Shown here: piece by piece, positions 1 through 12,126 of the stretch
Layout: every line of letters starts with the position of its first letter
Numbering within the stretch: position 1 is the first letter of the stretch
Assembly: GCF_004664715.2 (NCBI RefSeq)
Contig: NC_051063.1
Span: forward strand, 116,856,829-116,920,828
Source of the DNA: Peromyscus leucopus
Lineage: Eukaryota > Chordata > Mammalia > Rodentia > Cricetidae
Direction: 5' to 3'
DNA length: 64,000 nucleotides
The notes under the pieces: model-generated
Seen by the model: only the letters and a program-made list of their open reading frames with translations
What the model was told of the DNA's origin: nothing
The model's database searches: none
Translations under genes and position numbers: made by a program

Positions 1-1469
1 CAGAGAGGAGGGTGTTGAGGAGGAACTGGTAGGCAGTAGAGGGAGGGGAAACCATCGTCAATATATATTGTATTATTAAAAATCTATTTTCAATGAATAA
101 AAGACAAAAAGGAAAAAAAGTGAAGAAAAATGGAACATGAGCTCCTGGCTAAGGATCTGTGGCAGCCTGTTTCAGGGGTTCTCCATTTTGTTTTTGGAAC
201 AATTCGTGTTTGGTTTCCAGCACCAACAGAATCATTCACGTTCTTCAGCCACAGGTTTCATCACAGCACAGAAAATCAACCTATGAGATTCAGCAGGTGC
301 TTCAGAGCACTTAGAGGACAAGAATGATAAGTATGTTCTCATATGACAAGAAACATGCCCTTTCTGGCAGTAAAAGTTAACATAAAATGTAAGGGTTTTG
401 ATATTTATCTAACTTCGTCATTGTTTTAGAATAGTTATTATGTAAGAATAATTGTTTTGTGAGATAAAAACAATATATTCATTCCATGTGGATACAGAAG
501 AGTCATCCAAGCTTCTAGTATTCTTGTTGATGTTAAATAGATTATATGAGGATAGGTAACTATACATTGCTGACAGGGGCATTTACTTCACAATTTAGGT
601 GGTTCATGGGCATGCTACAAACTTCAGTCACATTCTAGAGAAGGCCTTTTGATATACTTGTTGGAAATACTTGAATGAATAACTGCATGGAGAGAGAAGG
701 ATCCAGAAGGAGGGAATGGAGTATCAACTACTATCTCTCTGCTTAATTAGTGCAAGATCCATGAATATATACATTAATTACTTCCAAGGGCATTTAATGG
801 CATAAACATCTCCTACCAGGACCTGCCATTTAAAGGTCAACTGTCTCATAATCCTTCAGCAGTAGATCACAAGCTTGCTATACATGACCTCTGGCTAGCA
901 GAAGAAAAACATAGGCAAGTCATGGAAAACTCTAATTGTGCATAAACTTCTCAAATTATTTTGCTCTAAATAGTTTTAATAAACCAGTTCACTTGAAGAA
1001 CAAAGATGAGAAATAATAATAACATATCACTCAGTCAACAATTCCTACATAAACCTGTACAATATATCAATATCATGTACAGATATCCATTTTATTTAAA
1101 GGTAAAGGAAGAAAGCAAACTAAAGAAGCATTACAGCATTCATTGGTTATAGGTTTAGAAAGAGTCTGGTTTGACAAGAACTTCAAGTCATTGAACCTTC
1201 TACTTGAGCCTGTTAGCAGAGTTTATACTTACCTGTACAAAATTTTAGTTTTCCAGTTTATGTTTAACTTTTCACTCAGAAAAAATAGTCATTTGTTTTT
1301 AATGTTTGTATTCTATTAGTAGTCATATCAGCTGAAACTTCCATTTCTGTGTGAAGGAGAAATATAATAAGTAATACTTTCAGGAGTATGTATTCAACAC
1401 TGGTATAAATGTTCCTAAGGTCAGAGAGGTACTCCTAGTGGGGTGGGAAGCATAGATATCTTGGAATCA
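1..1469. other. Intron with no recognised element
   Basis: AT-rich unique-looking sequence. The only open frame of note (130-327, +) has no start context, no family resemblance and no continuation, so I take it as chance. Confidence 0.5.
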
Positions 1470-1640
1470 AAATAACTAGCTTTGATGCTTTGTGCCATCA
1501 TTTCTGAGCCTGTGACCTTGGATAAATATCATAGCACTGTGAGTCCTAGTTTTCTTGAATGGAGTAGAGCTAATACACCAAAATATGAAAATAATTTTCC
1601 AACTACAAAAAATGTATAAATTTATAAATGTGTTTAAGCT
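1470..1640 (+). repeat. Possible MIR-type ancient SINE fragment
   Basis: The stretch around TGTGACCTTGGATAAAT, followed by a CCTAGTTTTCTTGAATG segment, resembles the conserved MIR core (CTGTGTGACCTTGGGCAAGT, then CTCAGTTTCCTCATCTG). It is heavily diverged. Boundaries are approximate. Confidence 0.4.
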
Positions 1641-1884
1641 ATAGTAGTAAATGTCACTGGATATGTATTTTAAATTTACATTTATGTAATAAGCATTATT
1701 TAGTAAAAAAATACTAATTTTGCTATGAATTTTTTAAAAATAATTTTTACCACCCTAAGTGAGAATTGCATTATGTCTTTCAGGATACATGCTAAGATTA
1801 TCTTATTAGTCATTTTATGAATGAAATGATTCACTTTGTTATGACATTTCATGATTTGCAATTCATTTCCATGAAAAGTGGGAA

Positions 1885-2100
1885 GATTAGGGATGGCAAG
1901 ATGGCCCAGGAGGTGACAGTGCTTGCCCCCTAGCCTCCTGTCTTGAATTTAATTTCCCAGAACCAACATAGTGGAAGAAGGGAATCAGCTCCATACATTG
2001 TCATCTGACCTCCACACAGATGTTATGATTCACAAGCTCACACACATACTAATTAAAATGATGTCAACATCAATAAAATTTATTGAAAATAAAAGCAATG
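1885..2100 (+). repeat. tRNA-derived rodent SINE (B4/RSINE1-like), diverged
   Basis: It begins with a GGCAAGATGGCCCAGGAGG head similar to the tRNA-like GGCGAGATGGCTCAG of rodent SINEs. It continues with CCCAGAACCAACATAGTGGA and TTGTCATCTGACCTCCACAC, which match the ACCCACATGGTGGA and TTGTCCTCTGACCTCCACAC blocks of that class, and it ends in an A-rich tail near 2090. Confidence 0.65.
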
Positions 2101-2957
2101 GAAAGATTGTTTGCTTAAGTCATTCTATCTAAATATGCATGGATTCTGATGGAAAAATGTAATTCATTTATAGTAAACATTCCCCAAATCAGTTTGAAAT
2201 CTATGTGTGAACAATCATCAAGATTTATTTCCCTGTTATTTGTATACTTACCTCTCCAACCCTGTGTATTTTATAAAGAAAGCTTTGACTGGCCAATTTA
2301 TTTCTTTAAATGCTAGAGAAAAAATTAGAGCACGAAAAACTGATTTATTCTTGCTTCTAAGTGTTCCTAACCATAGGATCTAGGAAAAGTAGCCTGGTCT
2401 TAAAGAGCATTGACTTGTTTGCAGAAAATACATTGTGATTTGCTGATTTGTTAAGAAAATGAAAGGAAACATACATCATATTTAGTTACAGTCTGTTACA
2501 CACCTAGTGTTATTCCCAGTATATTCTGTGTTTTTACCATTTCTTTTCCTCTCTCAAGAAATATGAAGTATTTCTGGTTATATCTTTCCTGGTCATGAAC
2601 CTCTAAATATATTCTCAACTGGAAAGGAATGAACACTGAGAAACAGGGTTGTTGTTCCGAGGCAGTATTTTCCTTTTCATACTGAATAATACAGCTTCTT
2701 ACAAAGGAGGCAGAATTCTCTTCATTCAGATACACAGGAATCACTTTAGGAATAAACATAAAGACTTAAGACTTCTTGCAGATACAGAGAGTTAATGTGT
2801 GCAGAGTTTCTCAGCAGAGGTAATGATCAGATGACCTCAGCTATGTTCCCAAAAGGTCTATCATGTCAGTGTTAAAATGGCCATAAATACCAAGACAATT
2901 AAGCAACTATCTTAAGAGCCCACTGGGAAAGAGGTCCTAAGTTTCTGAAAGCAACTC

Positions 2958-2958
<1 letters not shown>

Positions 2959-2991
<33 letters not shown>

Positions 2992-3004
2992 GGGCTGAGT
3001 GGGG

Positions 3005-3094
<90 letters not shown>
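2959..3094. repeat. Compound microsatellite (AC)n and (GA)n
   Basis: An uninterrupted AC run (2959-2990) is followed by an 11-bp spacer and a G-run, then a GA run from 3008 to 3094 with a single AAAGA interruption. Dinucleotide tracts of this kind give long low-complexity open frames that are not genes. Confidence 0.97.
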
Positions 3095-3149
3095 TCATAA
3101 TGTGTGGATTTGGGCTTCTTTGTTTACTGACCTGTTCTCTATATAAAAA

Positions 3150-3402
3150 GAATATGTTAGGGTATTCATCAATCTGATTACCTGAGTAGGCCATTTCAGG
3201 CACCCTCTTCACTATTGCTAGTAGTCTAAGGTGGGGTCATCCTTGTGGATTCCTGGGAATTTCCCTAGCACCCAGTTTCTCCCTATCCCCATGATGTCTC
3301 CCTCTATCGTGGTATCTCTTTCCTTGCTCTCCTACTCCGTCCCTGTTCCAGGTCGACCACCCCGTTCCCTTAGGTTCTCATCCCCCATCCCCTACCCTCC
3401 AA
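3150..3402 (-). mobile_element. LINE-1 3' UTR segment, inverted part of a twin-primed insertion
   Basis: Read on the minus strand this matches the start of the rodent L1 3' UTR (Lx-like): GATGAGAACCTAAGGGAACG, then CATCATGGGGATAGGGAG, AGGAATCCACAAGGATGACC and GGCCTACTCAGGTAATCAG. It abuts, head to head, the forward 3' UTR end that starts at 3403. The L1 sequence expected between the two pieces is absent. It is non-coding and 5'-truncated. Confidence 0.75.
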
Positions 3403-3880
3403 GAGTCCAGTCGAAGAGAGAGAACAGGAATTCTATGACCAAGGGGCATTAAGTTCATGATGGGGAAACATACAGAGACAACCAAATCAAACTATTGAGA
3501 AATCATGAACTGCGGACCAATAGCTATGGAGCTTCCATGGGACTTGACTAGGTTCTCTCTCTATAGGTGAGACAGTTGTGCAGCTTGACATGCGTAAGGG
3601 GTCCTCTGGCAGTGGGATCAGGATCTGTTCCTGGTGCATATGCCCGTTTATTGGAGCCCCGTACCTATGGTGGGACGCCATACACAGCCTTGGTGCAGGG
3701 GGATGAGCTTGGACTGGCCTCAGCTGAAGGTACCAGGCTCTGCTGACTCCCCATGTGAGGCCTTGCCTTGGAGGATGTGGCATTGGTGGATGGGTTGCCG
3801 GGGAAGGCTGCAGGGGTTGGGAGGAGGAAGGAGGGAGGAGGGGGATCTGTGGTTGGTATACAAAATTAATAATAAAAAGT
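3403..3880 (+). mobile_element. LINE-1 3' UTR end, forward part of the same insertion
   Basis: This holds the recognisable rodent L1 3' UTR blocks: AGTCCAGTCGAAGAGAGAG, CATGATGGGGAAACATACAG, GCAGTGGGATCAGGATCTG, CTCTGCTGACTCCCCATG, a G-rich polypurine block and GGTTGGTATACAAAATTAAT, ending in an A-rich tail. A possible imperfect target duplication is AAAAAGAATATG (3145-3156) and AAAAAGCATATG (3881-3892). It is old and diverged. Confidence 0.85.
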
Positions 3881-3892
3881 AAAAAGCATATG

Positions 3893-5640
3893 CATAATTT
3901 TGAGCATTTAGTATCTTTTGAAATCTCCTGAGGAGACAAAAGGAAAGAGGATTGCAGAAAAGAATGACTTAGTCGTTAACTCTTTACTTCCTGCATGGCT
4001 GTGTCCTGGAACCAGCTCAAGCAAGGAATACTGAGCTTTCAGCCCACTGTCGTCTATGGTGTAGAAACTTCATCCTGAGTTACTCTGTTCCTCCCCTAGT
4101 AGTACCCAGAATTTTGGCTAGTCTTACCTGAATTACTGCAATGGCAGTCCAAGTGATCCCCTCAAGATCCACTTTCTAGAGTGAATAGCTCTGTACTAGT
4201 TTTGCTACTGGTCTTCTGCTTGGTGTCTCTGTGATCCTGTTCCTTCAGGCTAAAATTTAACTTGAAAAAGTAATGGCTTCAGTTTTTGAATTCATGTATG
4301 CAGAGTCTTCTCAAAACCAGAGAATCCAACCATGCATACCATATATGGTCCTGAAGAAGTTAGTGTTTCCAATGGAAACAACTGAAAGAACACTGATTCA
4401 CACATTTTAAGAGCCATAGTAGGCTAAGCACGAAAGACTCTGTCCTTTGGGGGATTTTCAATGACTGGAGGGAGTATATTTATTAAAATGGCCAATGGGG
4501 AATTTTAAGGACAGAACAGTTCAAATAAGACACAGGGGCAGCAGGAGACAGGTATAATCTGCATGAGGTCACTACAGTATCTGTTTAAGTACCCTACCTC
4601 TGATTTTTCTGCAGTATGAATTTATTTCTCACACTTGGAGACAAAGATTTGGTGAGAAATTGGTTAATGAATAAACTGATTTCCTAACTGCTCCAGACAT
4701 CTTGTTATAAAACAATTTGTGAGGGTTTCCCCACATAAATTTGTTTGCCTTTGGGATGACACTTTGAATAAATATCATTATTTCATGTTATTGAAGTGAG
4801 GAAAAATTGCTCCATCTCTCAGTCCTGGTAAGTAACCTCATAGAATATACTTTGTGGACAACTACAAAGTGCTGGATATTGAGAATCAAAGAATGAAAAT
4901 CTAGGCACAATCTATGCTTCCAGAAAATTTATGTTAGACATTATTTTATAAAGAATATGTTACTTTTATAGATTGCTGATTGTTTTGTAGATGTGGTCGT
5001 GTACAGTTGAGTTTAAGGTCTTATGTAGATGAAATTGCCTTCTAATATTAAATCCAAACTATGTAAATAAAATGATTAAAATATTGGAGAACAAAACAGT
5101 GCTGGAATGATTTGGGTGAATCAGGAACACTTCACAGAGATATGACATCTGTGTTGTTTTCCATGAATGAGCAGGGGTTAGCTGAGCCAGAACCTGTAAG
5201 AAGTCATTCACATTGAAAGACCATTATGTACAAACACAGAGGCAGTGAATGCTAACACATATTTTAAGAACTAAACACAAATATAAATAACAATCAGAAG
5301 GCCTTCAAGAAGATATGTGGCTATAGATAAGGGATAGAATTTCATCATAAAAATTCTATCTGCTCCTGAATATGGTGCACAGAATTGATCATTAAAATTT
5401 TCGGTGATCTTGTTTCTCATCTCTCTTTTACTTTCCTTTTCCTCACCTATCTTTCTTCTATAATCTCTCCATTCATTTTATGACTTGATGTAACTTTATT
5501 CAGTTTATTGTTTAATTTGATAAAATGTGCATCCAAAGAAATATGAATAAATGAGTTTCAAAAAATGGTTCTGAGGATGTTGTCTTTGTCAAAGAAAACA
5601 TAATTTCCACATGTTTTATTATATTACTTTATATTATCTT
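3893..5640. other. Intron, no confident element
   Basis: Mostly AT-rich unique sequence. Around 4090-4260 there is a faint resemblance to an ancient mammalian repeat (an ATTACTGCAATGGC block), too weak to assign. No open frame of interest. Confidence 0.45.
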
Positions 5641-7976
5641 TTGTTTTAAATGATGTATCATCTTTTTTTTTATTTTTGAAGAAATTGCCATCCGTACTTT
5701 ATTGAAGTTTTGATGTTTTCATCTACCTGAAGAGTCTCTTTGTCCTCAATAGCCTTTGGTGCCCATGGGCTTTTTGTTCTGTCTTTGATGGCTGAGGACT
5801 CCTCAGATATTTAATGAGGAAATGGTCTTTCAGATTTTTAGACAAGTTTATTACTGGTAATAAAAAATCAACAGACTTTTATGTGACTTTTCCTCTTGCT
5901 AATACTTGAAGTGTTTGTCACTTCTGAGTTTTCTGGTGGTGTATTTGGTGTCTTTCACATACATGATGTCATCTACATATAATGTGATTTATTGCCCTCC
6001 TATTAGTATTCATTTTATTTCCTTCTGTTATACCTCTAGTCAAGACTTGAGCACTCTACCAAAAAGAGTGGAGGAAGTGTCCACTCTCCCTTTCCAAATC
6101 TTAGAAGAAATGTTATTTTTCCCATTTAGCAAAATGTTAAGTATATTTGTTATGAGCTTTTCACAATGTTGAGAAATGTTACTTCTGTTCCCACTTTCAT
6201 CAGCAATTTGGTGATCAAGGGATGTTGAGCAGAGGACTTTGATGCATCTATTGAGACCTTCCTGTGATTTCTTTATAGACTATTTAGACTTATAGATCAG
6301 AGACTATTTTATACTTTTAACTTCTATATGTTGTCCCATTCTTTAATCCCTAAAAAGAAAACAACTCAGTCATGTTATATACTATATTTAATGAGTTCTT
6401 CAGTTAGGTTTGCAGGAATCTCATTGAGAATGTATGCAACTGTTCACAACATAAACATTTTCCTACAATTCCTTCTTTATTGTGTCTTAATCCAGTTTTG
6501 GTATCAGGCTTTTACTGACTTTATTAATTGAATTTGATAGTGTGCCATGTATTCCTATCATAACAAACAGTTGAGTTTTAGCTCTGTCTTAAAGATTTGT
6601 TAGAATTCAGCAATGAATCTTCCTGTACTAGACTTTTATGTTGGAAAGGGACTAAGTTATTGTTTAAGTTTAGTATCATCTTATAAATCTGTTTAAATTA
6701 TTCACATCTTATTGATACTTTGCTAGGTACTATATATCCAAGAATTCATTAGTTTCTCTTAAAATTTTTGAGTTTTTAAGAATATCAGAAAGAACCATTT
6801 CCTAATGATCCCCTGGGTTTTATTACAATCCTTTGTAGTCTATCCATTTTTATATCTTATTTTCTTGATGTTGTATTTTTCTCCTCATTTCTGTTAGTTT
6901 GTACAGAGGTTTGTCCTATTACTATTTTTTTTAATTAACCAATTTTGATTGATTCTACTATATTGTTCTTATAGTTTTTATTTCATTACTTTGTGTTTGT
7001 AGCTTTATTATTTTGTTTTTCTGTATTATTTTTCCTTTAAGTTGGTTATTAGGTCATTAGCTTATTTATTTTATATTTCTCTGATTATTTTAGTTAAAAC
7101 CTTCAGAGCTGTCAATTTTCCCCTTAGAACTGCCATTTTGTTTTCCAAAGGTTCTGGTAGGTTATGCTTACATTTTAATTTTATTCTAGGATTTATTTTT
7201 TATTCCTATCCAATCTCTCCTATAACTCACAGTTCACTTGTTAGTATATTTATTGTTCTCTCTCCATTTACTTACTTAGTTTGTTTTCATAATTATTTCT
7301 ATTTTAATTTACTAAGATCTAATATATATGAATTTATTTCTGCTCTTTTACATCTGTGAAGACTTTCTTGGTGGCCTATTATGTTATGCATTTTAGAAAA
7401 GTTTTCGGGAATGTCACAGCAGAAAAATGCCTTTGTATGTGTTAGATGAGAAGCTGTATCAATATTTATTAAGTCTATTTCATCTATGGTGTACTTTAAC
7501 TATGAAGTTTCCTTGTTAAATTTCAGTTCAGATGATCTATCTAAATAGAAGAATGGAGCAAGTGGAATACTACAGTCATTCCACTATTATTTTATCACAA
7601 CTTCTTTTATGATTATTTGTGTTTATTTTATTAAATTATATTATATGATGTATTTAAACATACCACAAATGTCATAAAACCTAACATTGAATACATATAT
7701 ATTTACAGTAATTCTATCTCTTGATGACTTATTCTCTTTTAATATATAGAGGCTTTATCTCTTTGATTAACTTAGATGTGAATCTGGTTCATCAGATATA
7801 AAAATAGCTGTATATCCTTATTTTTACTCTATGCTTGCTCAATACATTGACTTCCATCTTTTGTTTCTTCATAACTGGTTGTCATTGGCTGTGGTTTTTT
7901 TGTCTGTCTGTTTGTTTGTTTGTTTGTTTTGGTGAAACAACATATAGCCACATAATGTCTTATAATCCCACTTGTG

Positions 7977-8061
<85 letters not shown>

Positions 8062-8400
8062 GGATCCATTTAGATTGATAATTATAATAGGATTACTTAT
8101 TTCTCTATATTTGCTCTTTACTTGGTTGGCAAATTTTTGTTTATCCCTTTCTTTCCTCCTTTGCTAGTATTTGAAATATACTTGTTTTCTGTTATGAACA
8201 TGAATGATTCCTTCCTAGTTTTCTTTTCTTTATTTAGCTATTTTATGAAACTTACTAATCTTTGTGTTCTTGTGACTGAGACAGACTTACTTATCTCCTC
8301 TGTGTGTACTGCTCCTATAAATAAATTCTTTGGTGCTGGCTCAGTGGTCACGAACATACTGTGTTCTTTTCTTGAAATATACATTTTTCCCATCAATTTT
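5640..8400 (-). mobile_element. Ancient LINE-1, ORF2 part (reverse transcriptase then endonuclease), minus strand
   Basis: On the plus strand this T-rich stretch is the complement of L1 ORF2. The piece at 5955-5990 (ATGATGTCATCTACATATAA) is the diverged complement of the reverse-transcriptase FADD-motif region. The piece at 6235-6290 corresponds to the conserved LDAEKAFD region. From about 7360 to 8340 the order of blocks follows the complement of the endonuclease-to-RT linker and endonuclease (TGGCCTATTATGTTATGC; CAGATGATCTATCTAAATAG). It is full of stops and indels and is non-functional. It lies in the same orientation as Grm5. The first 250 bp are assigned less surely. Confidence 0.75.
7979..8058. 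repeat. Microsatellite (AT)n(GT)n
   Basis: AT repeats (7979-8016) pass directly into GT repeats (8017-8058), an alternating purine-pyrimidine tract of about 80 bp inside the old L1. Confidence 0.98.
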
Positions 8401-8414
8401 TAATTTACTTTGAA

Positions 8415-8600
8415 ATTTTATTTACTTTATATGTATATGTGTGTGTGCTATGTGCATATAGTGCTTAGAGAGGCAGAAGATGGAAGTGGGACTTCTGGGA
8501 CTCAAATCTCAGATGATTGTGAGGGCTTGGAATCAATCCCTGGTCCTCTGGTAGAGCAATTAGTATTCAAACCAATGAGCCACTTCTCTACACCACTCTG
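8415..8600 (-). repeat. B2/B3-class SINE inside the old L1, diverged
   Basis: On the minus strand it reads as a tRNA-like head (complement of AATGAGCCACTTCTCTAC), then the complement of CCCTGGTCCTCTGGTAGAGC and of CAGATGATTGTGAGGGCTTG, all in the B2/B3 order. A/T-rich tail on the low-coordinate side. Confidence 0.7.
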
Positions 8601-9013
8601 TCATATTTTAAAGAAAACTTTGATAGATATAACTATCTTGGTGGGTAACAACTTACTTTTAATGCTAATTGTGTGTCATTTTATGCCTTTGTGTCTGACA
8701 TATAACATTATTTTGATGTACTTTTATTCTAAACATGTAAGGATTTTATCATTACAGTTTCTAATATTGTTTCTTTGTTTTGTATTTTGAGATGATGATT
8801 ATAATACTTTTTGGACTTCTCTGTTAATATAGGATTGAGGGTTCTAAATGTCCACTTATTATTTCCTTTGCACTTGGGAAATTTCCTGCTATATTCTCAA
8901 AGAATTTATTCTTCATGCTTTTATTTTTCATCTCACTTCTACCTCATTGATTTTTTTGCTTTGATAATACCCTATAGATCATGGATATTTTGGTCAGCCT
9001 CATCTATTCATTT
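8601..9013 (-). mobile_element. Ancient LINE-1, continuation towards ORF1
   Basis: T-rich sequence continuing the same minus-strand L1 beyond the SINE. Conserved blocks are hard to place, so the assignment rests mostly on continuity with the flanking L1 pieces. Confidence 0.5.
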
Positions 9014-9199
9014 TCTTTCTGGATTTTTTTTTTTTTTTGGTTTTTTTTGAGACAGGGTTTCTCTGTGTAGCTTTGTGCCTTTCCTGGAACTCACTTGGTA
9101 GCCCAGGCTACCCTCGAACTCACAGAAATCCGCCTGGCTCTGCCTCCCGAGTGCAGGGATTAAAGGCGTGTGCCACCACCGCCCGGCCTCTTTCTGGAT
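9014..9199 (-). repeat. B1 SINE with target-site duplication
   Basis: On the minus strand it is a near-complete B1: GCCGGGCGGTGGTGGCACAC head, TTTAATCCCTGCACTCGGGA, and a 3' half with the cricetid-style AGGCACAAAGCTACACAGAG, then an A-rich tail (the T run at 9025-9050). It is flanked by an exact 11-bp direct repeat TCTTTCTGGAT at 9014-9024 and 9189-9199. Its low divergence marks it as much younger than the L1 it interrupts. Confidence 0.95.
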
Positions 9200-9720
9200 G
9201 TTTAAATGTAACATTTCCTTGATTTTGTACTCCATCCCTTTATTCTGAGTCCCTTCCTCATAGTTTCCATTGTTTGTTGGTTTTTTCCCTATGATTTTAA
9301 TTTAGAGAGTTTTTCATTCCAATTTTTTTTCAAAATGTCAGTTTCTTTTTTGACTTGTTCATTTATTGCTCAACTTTCTCTCCTATTGTGCTGACCTTCT
9401 CCTCTGATATGGTTGATTTTTCTCTCCATGTTCTTGATTGATTTCCTTACTTTATGTGCTGGTCTGTATCTTTTCAGTCATTTATCAATTTGATTAAAAA
9501 TATTTTCAGTTCTTCACCTGGACATAAACCTATCTCAGTATCTCGAAGTTTATTAGTGCTTGGTGTGACCTTTTATAGTTGTCATATACTTGATTTTTCC
9601 TGTATTTTATATTTGTGTTGTGATTTTAAGGATCTGATGTTTTGGATATCTTTTCTTGCTTTACTCAAGGATTTTTCTAATAATTAGCCTACTTTTAAGG
9701 ATTCAATCCCAGGTGATAGT
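9200..9720 (-). mobile_element. Ancient LINE-1, probable ORF1/5' part
   Basis: The T-rich sequence resumes after the B1, with blocks such as TCTCCATGTTCTTGATTGATTT that suit the complement of L1 ORF1. The end of the element is not clear. The less T-rich stretch to about 10540 could be its 5' UTR, but I cannot show this. Confidence 0.5.
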
Positions 9721-10821
9721 GAATCCCACTGATAGTAAATAGATGGCTGAAACATCAACAGACCTACAAGATAGATAAATACATTGAAAATCCATTAATT
9801 TCCACGAACACTTCACTAATAATCACAAAACAGAAATACACAAATTTAATATGGATTGTTCATGATATTTAAAATTATTTAGGATAAACATGAGGATCAA
9901 TTAAATAAAAGAGTTCAAGAAAAGGGGCAATGAAAGGAGATAGAGAAAGTCAACATTACATAAAGGAATGGAAAATGAAGAAAGGGGAAAGGGGAAGAAC
10001 TTTCTGAAATGAAAGGGTAACTTCTGAGGACTCGGTAGGCTCTCCCAAAACACCTTAAGACCCCCAAATTGTACTCACTGGAGTGGCTAGAGGTCTATCT
10101 GGAAGTCTCTCAGATGTGATTGGAATATGAGAATTAACTACAGGAGGGATATCTCTACAGAATGACTTGTCCTTGTGGTTTCAATACCACTAAGCATTAA
10201 TCCTCCAGCAGGTTGGAGGGATGCAATTGTGGATGGAAAGGAGTCCACAGGGGCTTCAGATGTTTTGGAGTCCACAGGAATGAACATTACAAAGAAAGGA
10301 GGTCCTGGAGATATTATCTGACCCTATGTTGACTGTTTTCAAAGTCCAGAATTATCCTGAACTGATGAGGTCTACTCCCCAGCACTGACTGCAGGGGCTC
10401 TCTTTCCCTGTATACTTCACCGCCTTGGCTGTACCTCTTGCCAACTGAATGTCTGAACCTCTTGCCAAATTTCTGTCTGTGTTTGTCAGTGTCCAGCTCC
10501 CTGACTTTCCACAGCTGCCTCCCAGGGTTTCCTCTCACTCTTGAGCTTGAGCAGATTATATTTAATCTCCAAAACTTGTGATTATTTTGTTATTAGCTCC
10601 CAAGTGTAGCTCAATTTTAAGCATTAGGTTCTCTCTCAAAATGATGACCCAGATGTAACTTTCTGAGTCACTTGGACCATCTGCAAAGTGTAACCAGCTC
10701 ACTGGATGTCCCTGTCTTAGGAAGACCTACAGCTGACTGTAAAGCTTCTGAAAGCTGTGTTCTTGTACAATGGGCAGAATTGCTAGATTCTTATCATCAG
10801 TGAAACTTGATTTACCCTTTT

Positions 10822-11248
10822 TGCTGGCTAGTTATATGTCAACTTGACACAAGTTAAAGTCATAAGAGAGAAGGAAGCCTAAGTTGAGAAAATGCCTTCA
10901 TAAAATTGGCCTGTAGACAAGTCTGTATGGCATTTTCTTAATTAGTGATTGATGTGGGAGGATCCACTTCATTGTGGGTAGGGAAACTCCTGGGCTAGTA
11001 GTCCTAGGTTCTATGTATATATATAAAAAAGGGCAGAATGACCAAGACACAAAGAGCAAGCCAGTAAGCAGCAACACTCCATGCCTTCTGCATCAGCTCC
11101 TGCCTCCAGGTTCTGGCCTTGTTTGAGTTTCTGTACTGACTTCCTTTAATGATTCACTAAAACGTGGAAGTGTAAGCCAAATAAATCATTTCCTCCTCAA
11201 GTTGCTTTTGGTTATGGTATTTCATAGCAGCAGCGAGAGCCTAAGACA
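10822..11248 (+). mobile_element. Rodent LTR-like interspersed repeat
   Basis: This is the widespread rodent repeat beginning TGCTGGCTAGTTATATGTCA, with internal blocks GGCATTTTCTTAATTAGTGA, AGCCAGTAAGCAGCAACACT, CTGCATCAGCTCCTGCCTCC and GTGTAAGCCAAATAAAT (a polyadenylation-like AATAAA), ending GCAGCGAGAGCCTAAGACA. The ends read TG...CA, the 3' end resembles MaLR-type LTRs and the size (427 bp) fits an LTR. No clear target duplication was seen, and I cannot give the family name with certainty. Confidence 0.65.
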
Positions 11249-11927
11249 CTCTTTAGATGAGACTACTGCTTTCCCTTTCTCCACCAGAGAGCCACAGCTA
11301 GAACTGTGTTCAGCTTAGCTTTCTTCTACTATTTTTACAATTTTCCTCTCTTAGTTTTTCCTCATCATGATACTTATTCATCAGTTGTCAAGGAAGCAAC
11401 TTTGGCTCTAATGTCTTGTGTGGAAGTTGCTGAGTTTCCCATTCTGTGATTTATATCACACATGTTGGCTGATAATGAAGCAGATACCATACAAAACAGC
11501 TGACAATGTTTTTTATTAATATTTTACTCTGCTGTATTAATTATATAAATTGAGACATGAGTTGTGTCTTAAACAAACAAATCAGTGTTTTCTGTGACAC
11601 TTGTCAAGATGAGAGAATCGATATCACTCAACTTACAGCTCTAGGCATCTCAGAATACTTCTGATGAGCATAAATCAGACAGTAAGTCACAAGTTGTGTA
11701 CTATGAACACTGACTATTTTAAAATCTGCCTTATGCTTTAAAAATTAATATTTCATGTAATTTGTCAAAGTGAAGAAACAAGCTAGAATCAGATGTTTAT
11801 ACTGTCTGGAATTAAGAACTTATCATTGTATTTAGAAGAAACATTAAAATAAATTAAGATAGTTTGGGATATAATGTAAGAGTTAATACTGCCTTGGGTA
11901 TCTTCAGACACCTTTATATCTTGTCTT

Positions 11928-12126
11928 AAATGTGGCATGGTTAGCCGGGTGGTGGTGGCACACACCTTTAATCCCAGAACTCAGGAGGCAAAGCCAGGCA
12001 GATGTCTGTGAGTCTGAGGCCAGCCTGGTCTACAGAGCAAGATTCAGGACAGGCACCAAAACTACACAGAGAAACCTTGTCTCGAAAAAACAAAAACAAA
12101 CAAACAAACAAAAAATGTGGCATGGT
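11928..12126 (+). repeat. B1 SINE with exact 14-bp target-site duplication
   Basis: The body at 11942-12112 begins TAGCCGGGTGGTGGTGGCAC, continues TTTAATCCCAGAACTCAGGA and CCAGCCTGGTCTACAGAGC, and ends CACAGAGAAACCTTGTCTCG plus an A-rich tail containing (CAAA)n. It is flanked by identical copies of AAATGTGGCATGGT at 11928-11941 and 12113-12126. Confidence 0.97.

Noticed and set aside
2937..3212. 91-codon open frame, minus strand
   Set aside because: Translation of the (GA)n/(AC)n microsatellite joined to L1 3' UTR.
3487..3939. 150-codon open frame, minus strand
   Set aside because: It lies across the L1 3' UTR in the antisense direction; its Pro-rich part comes from the complement of the G-rich tract.
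7835..9050. Series of hydrophobic open frames resembling membrane proteins
   Set aside because: T-rich complement of an old L1; the hydrophobicity is a by-product of T-rich codons, and frames change repeatedly.
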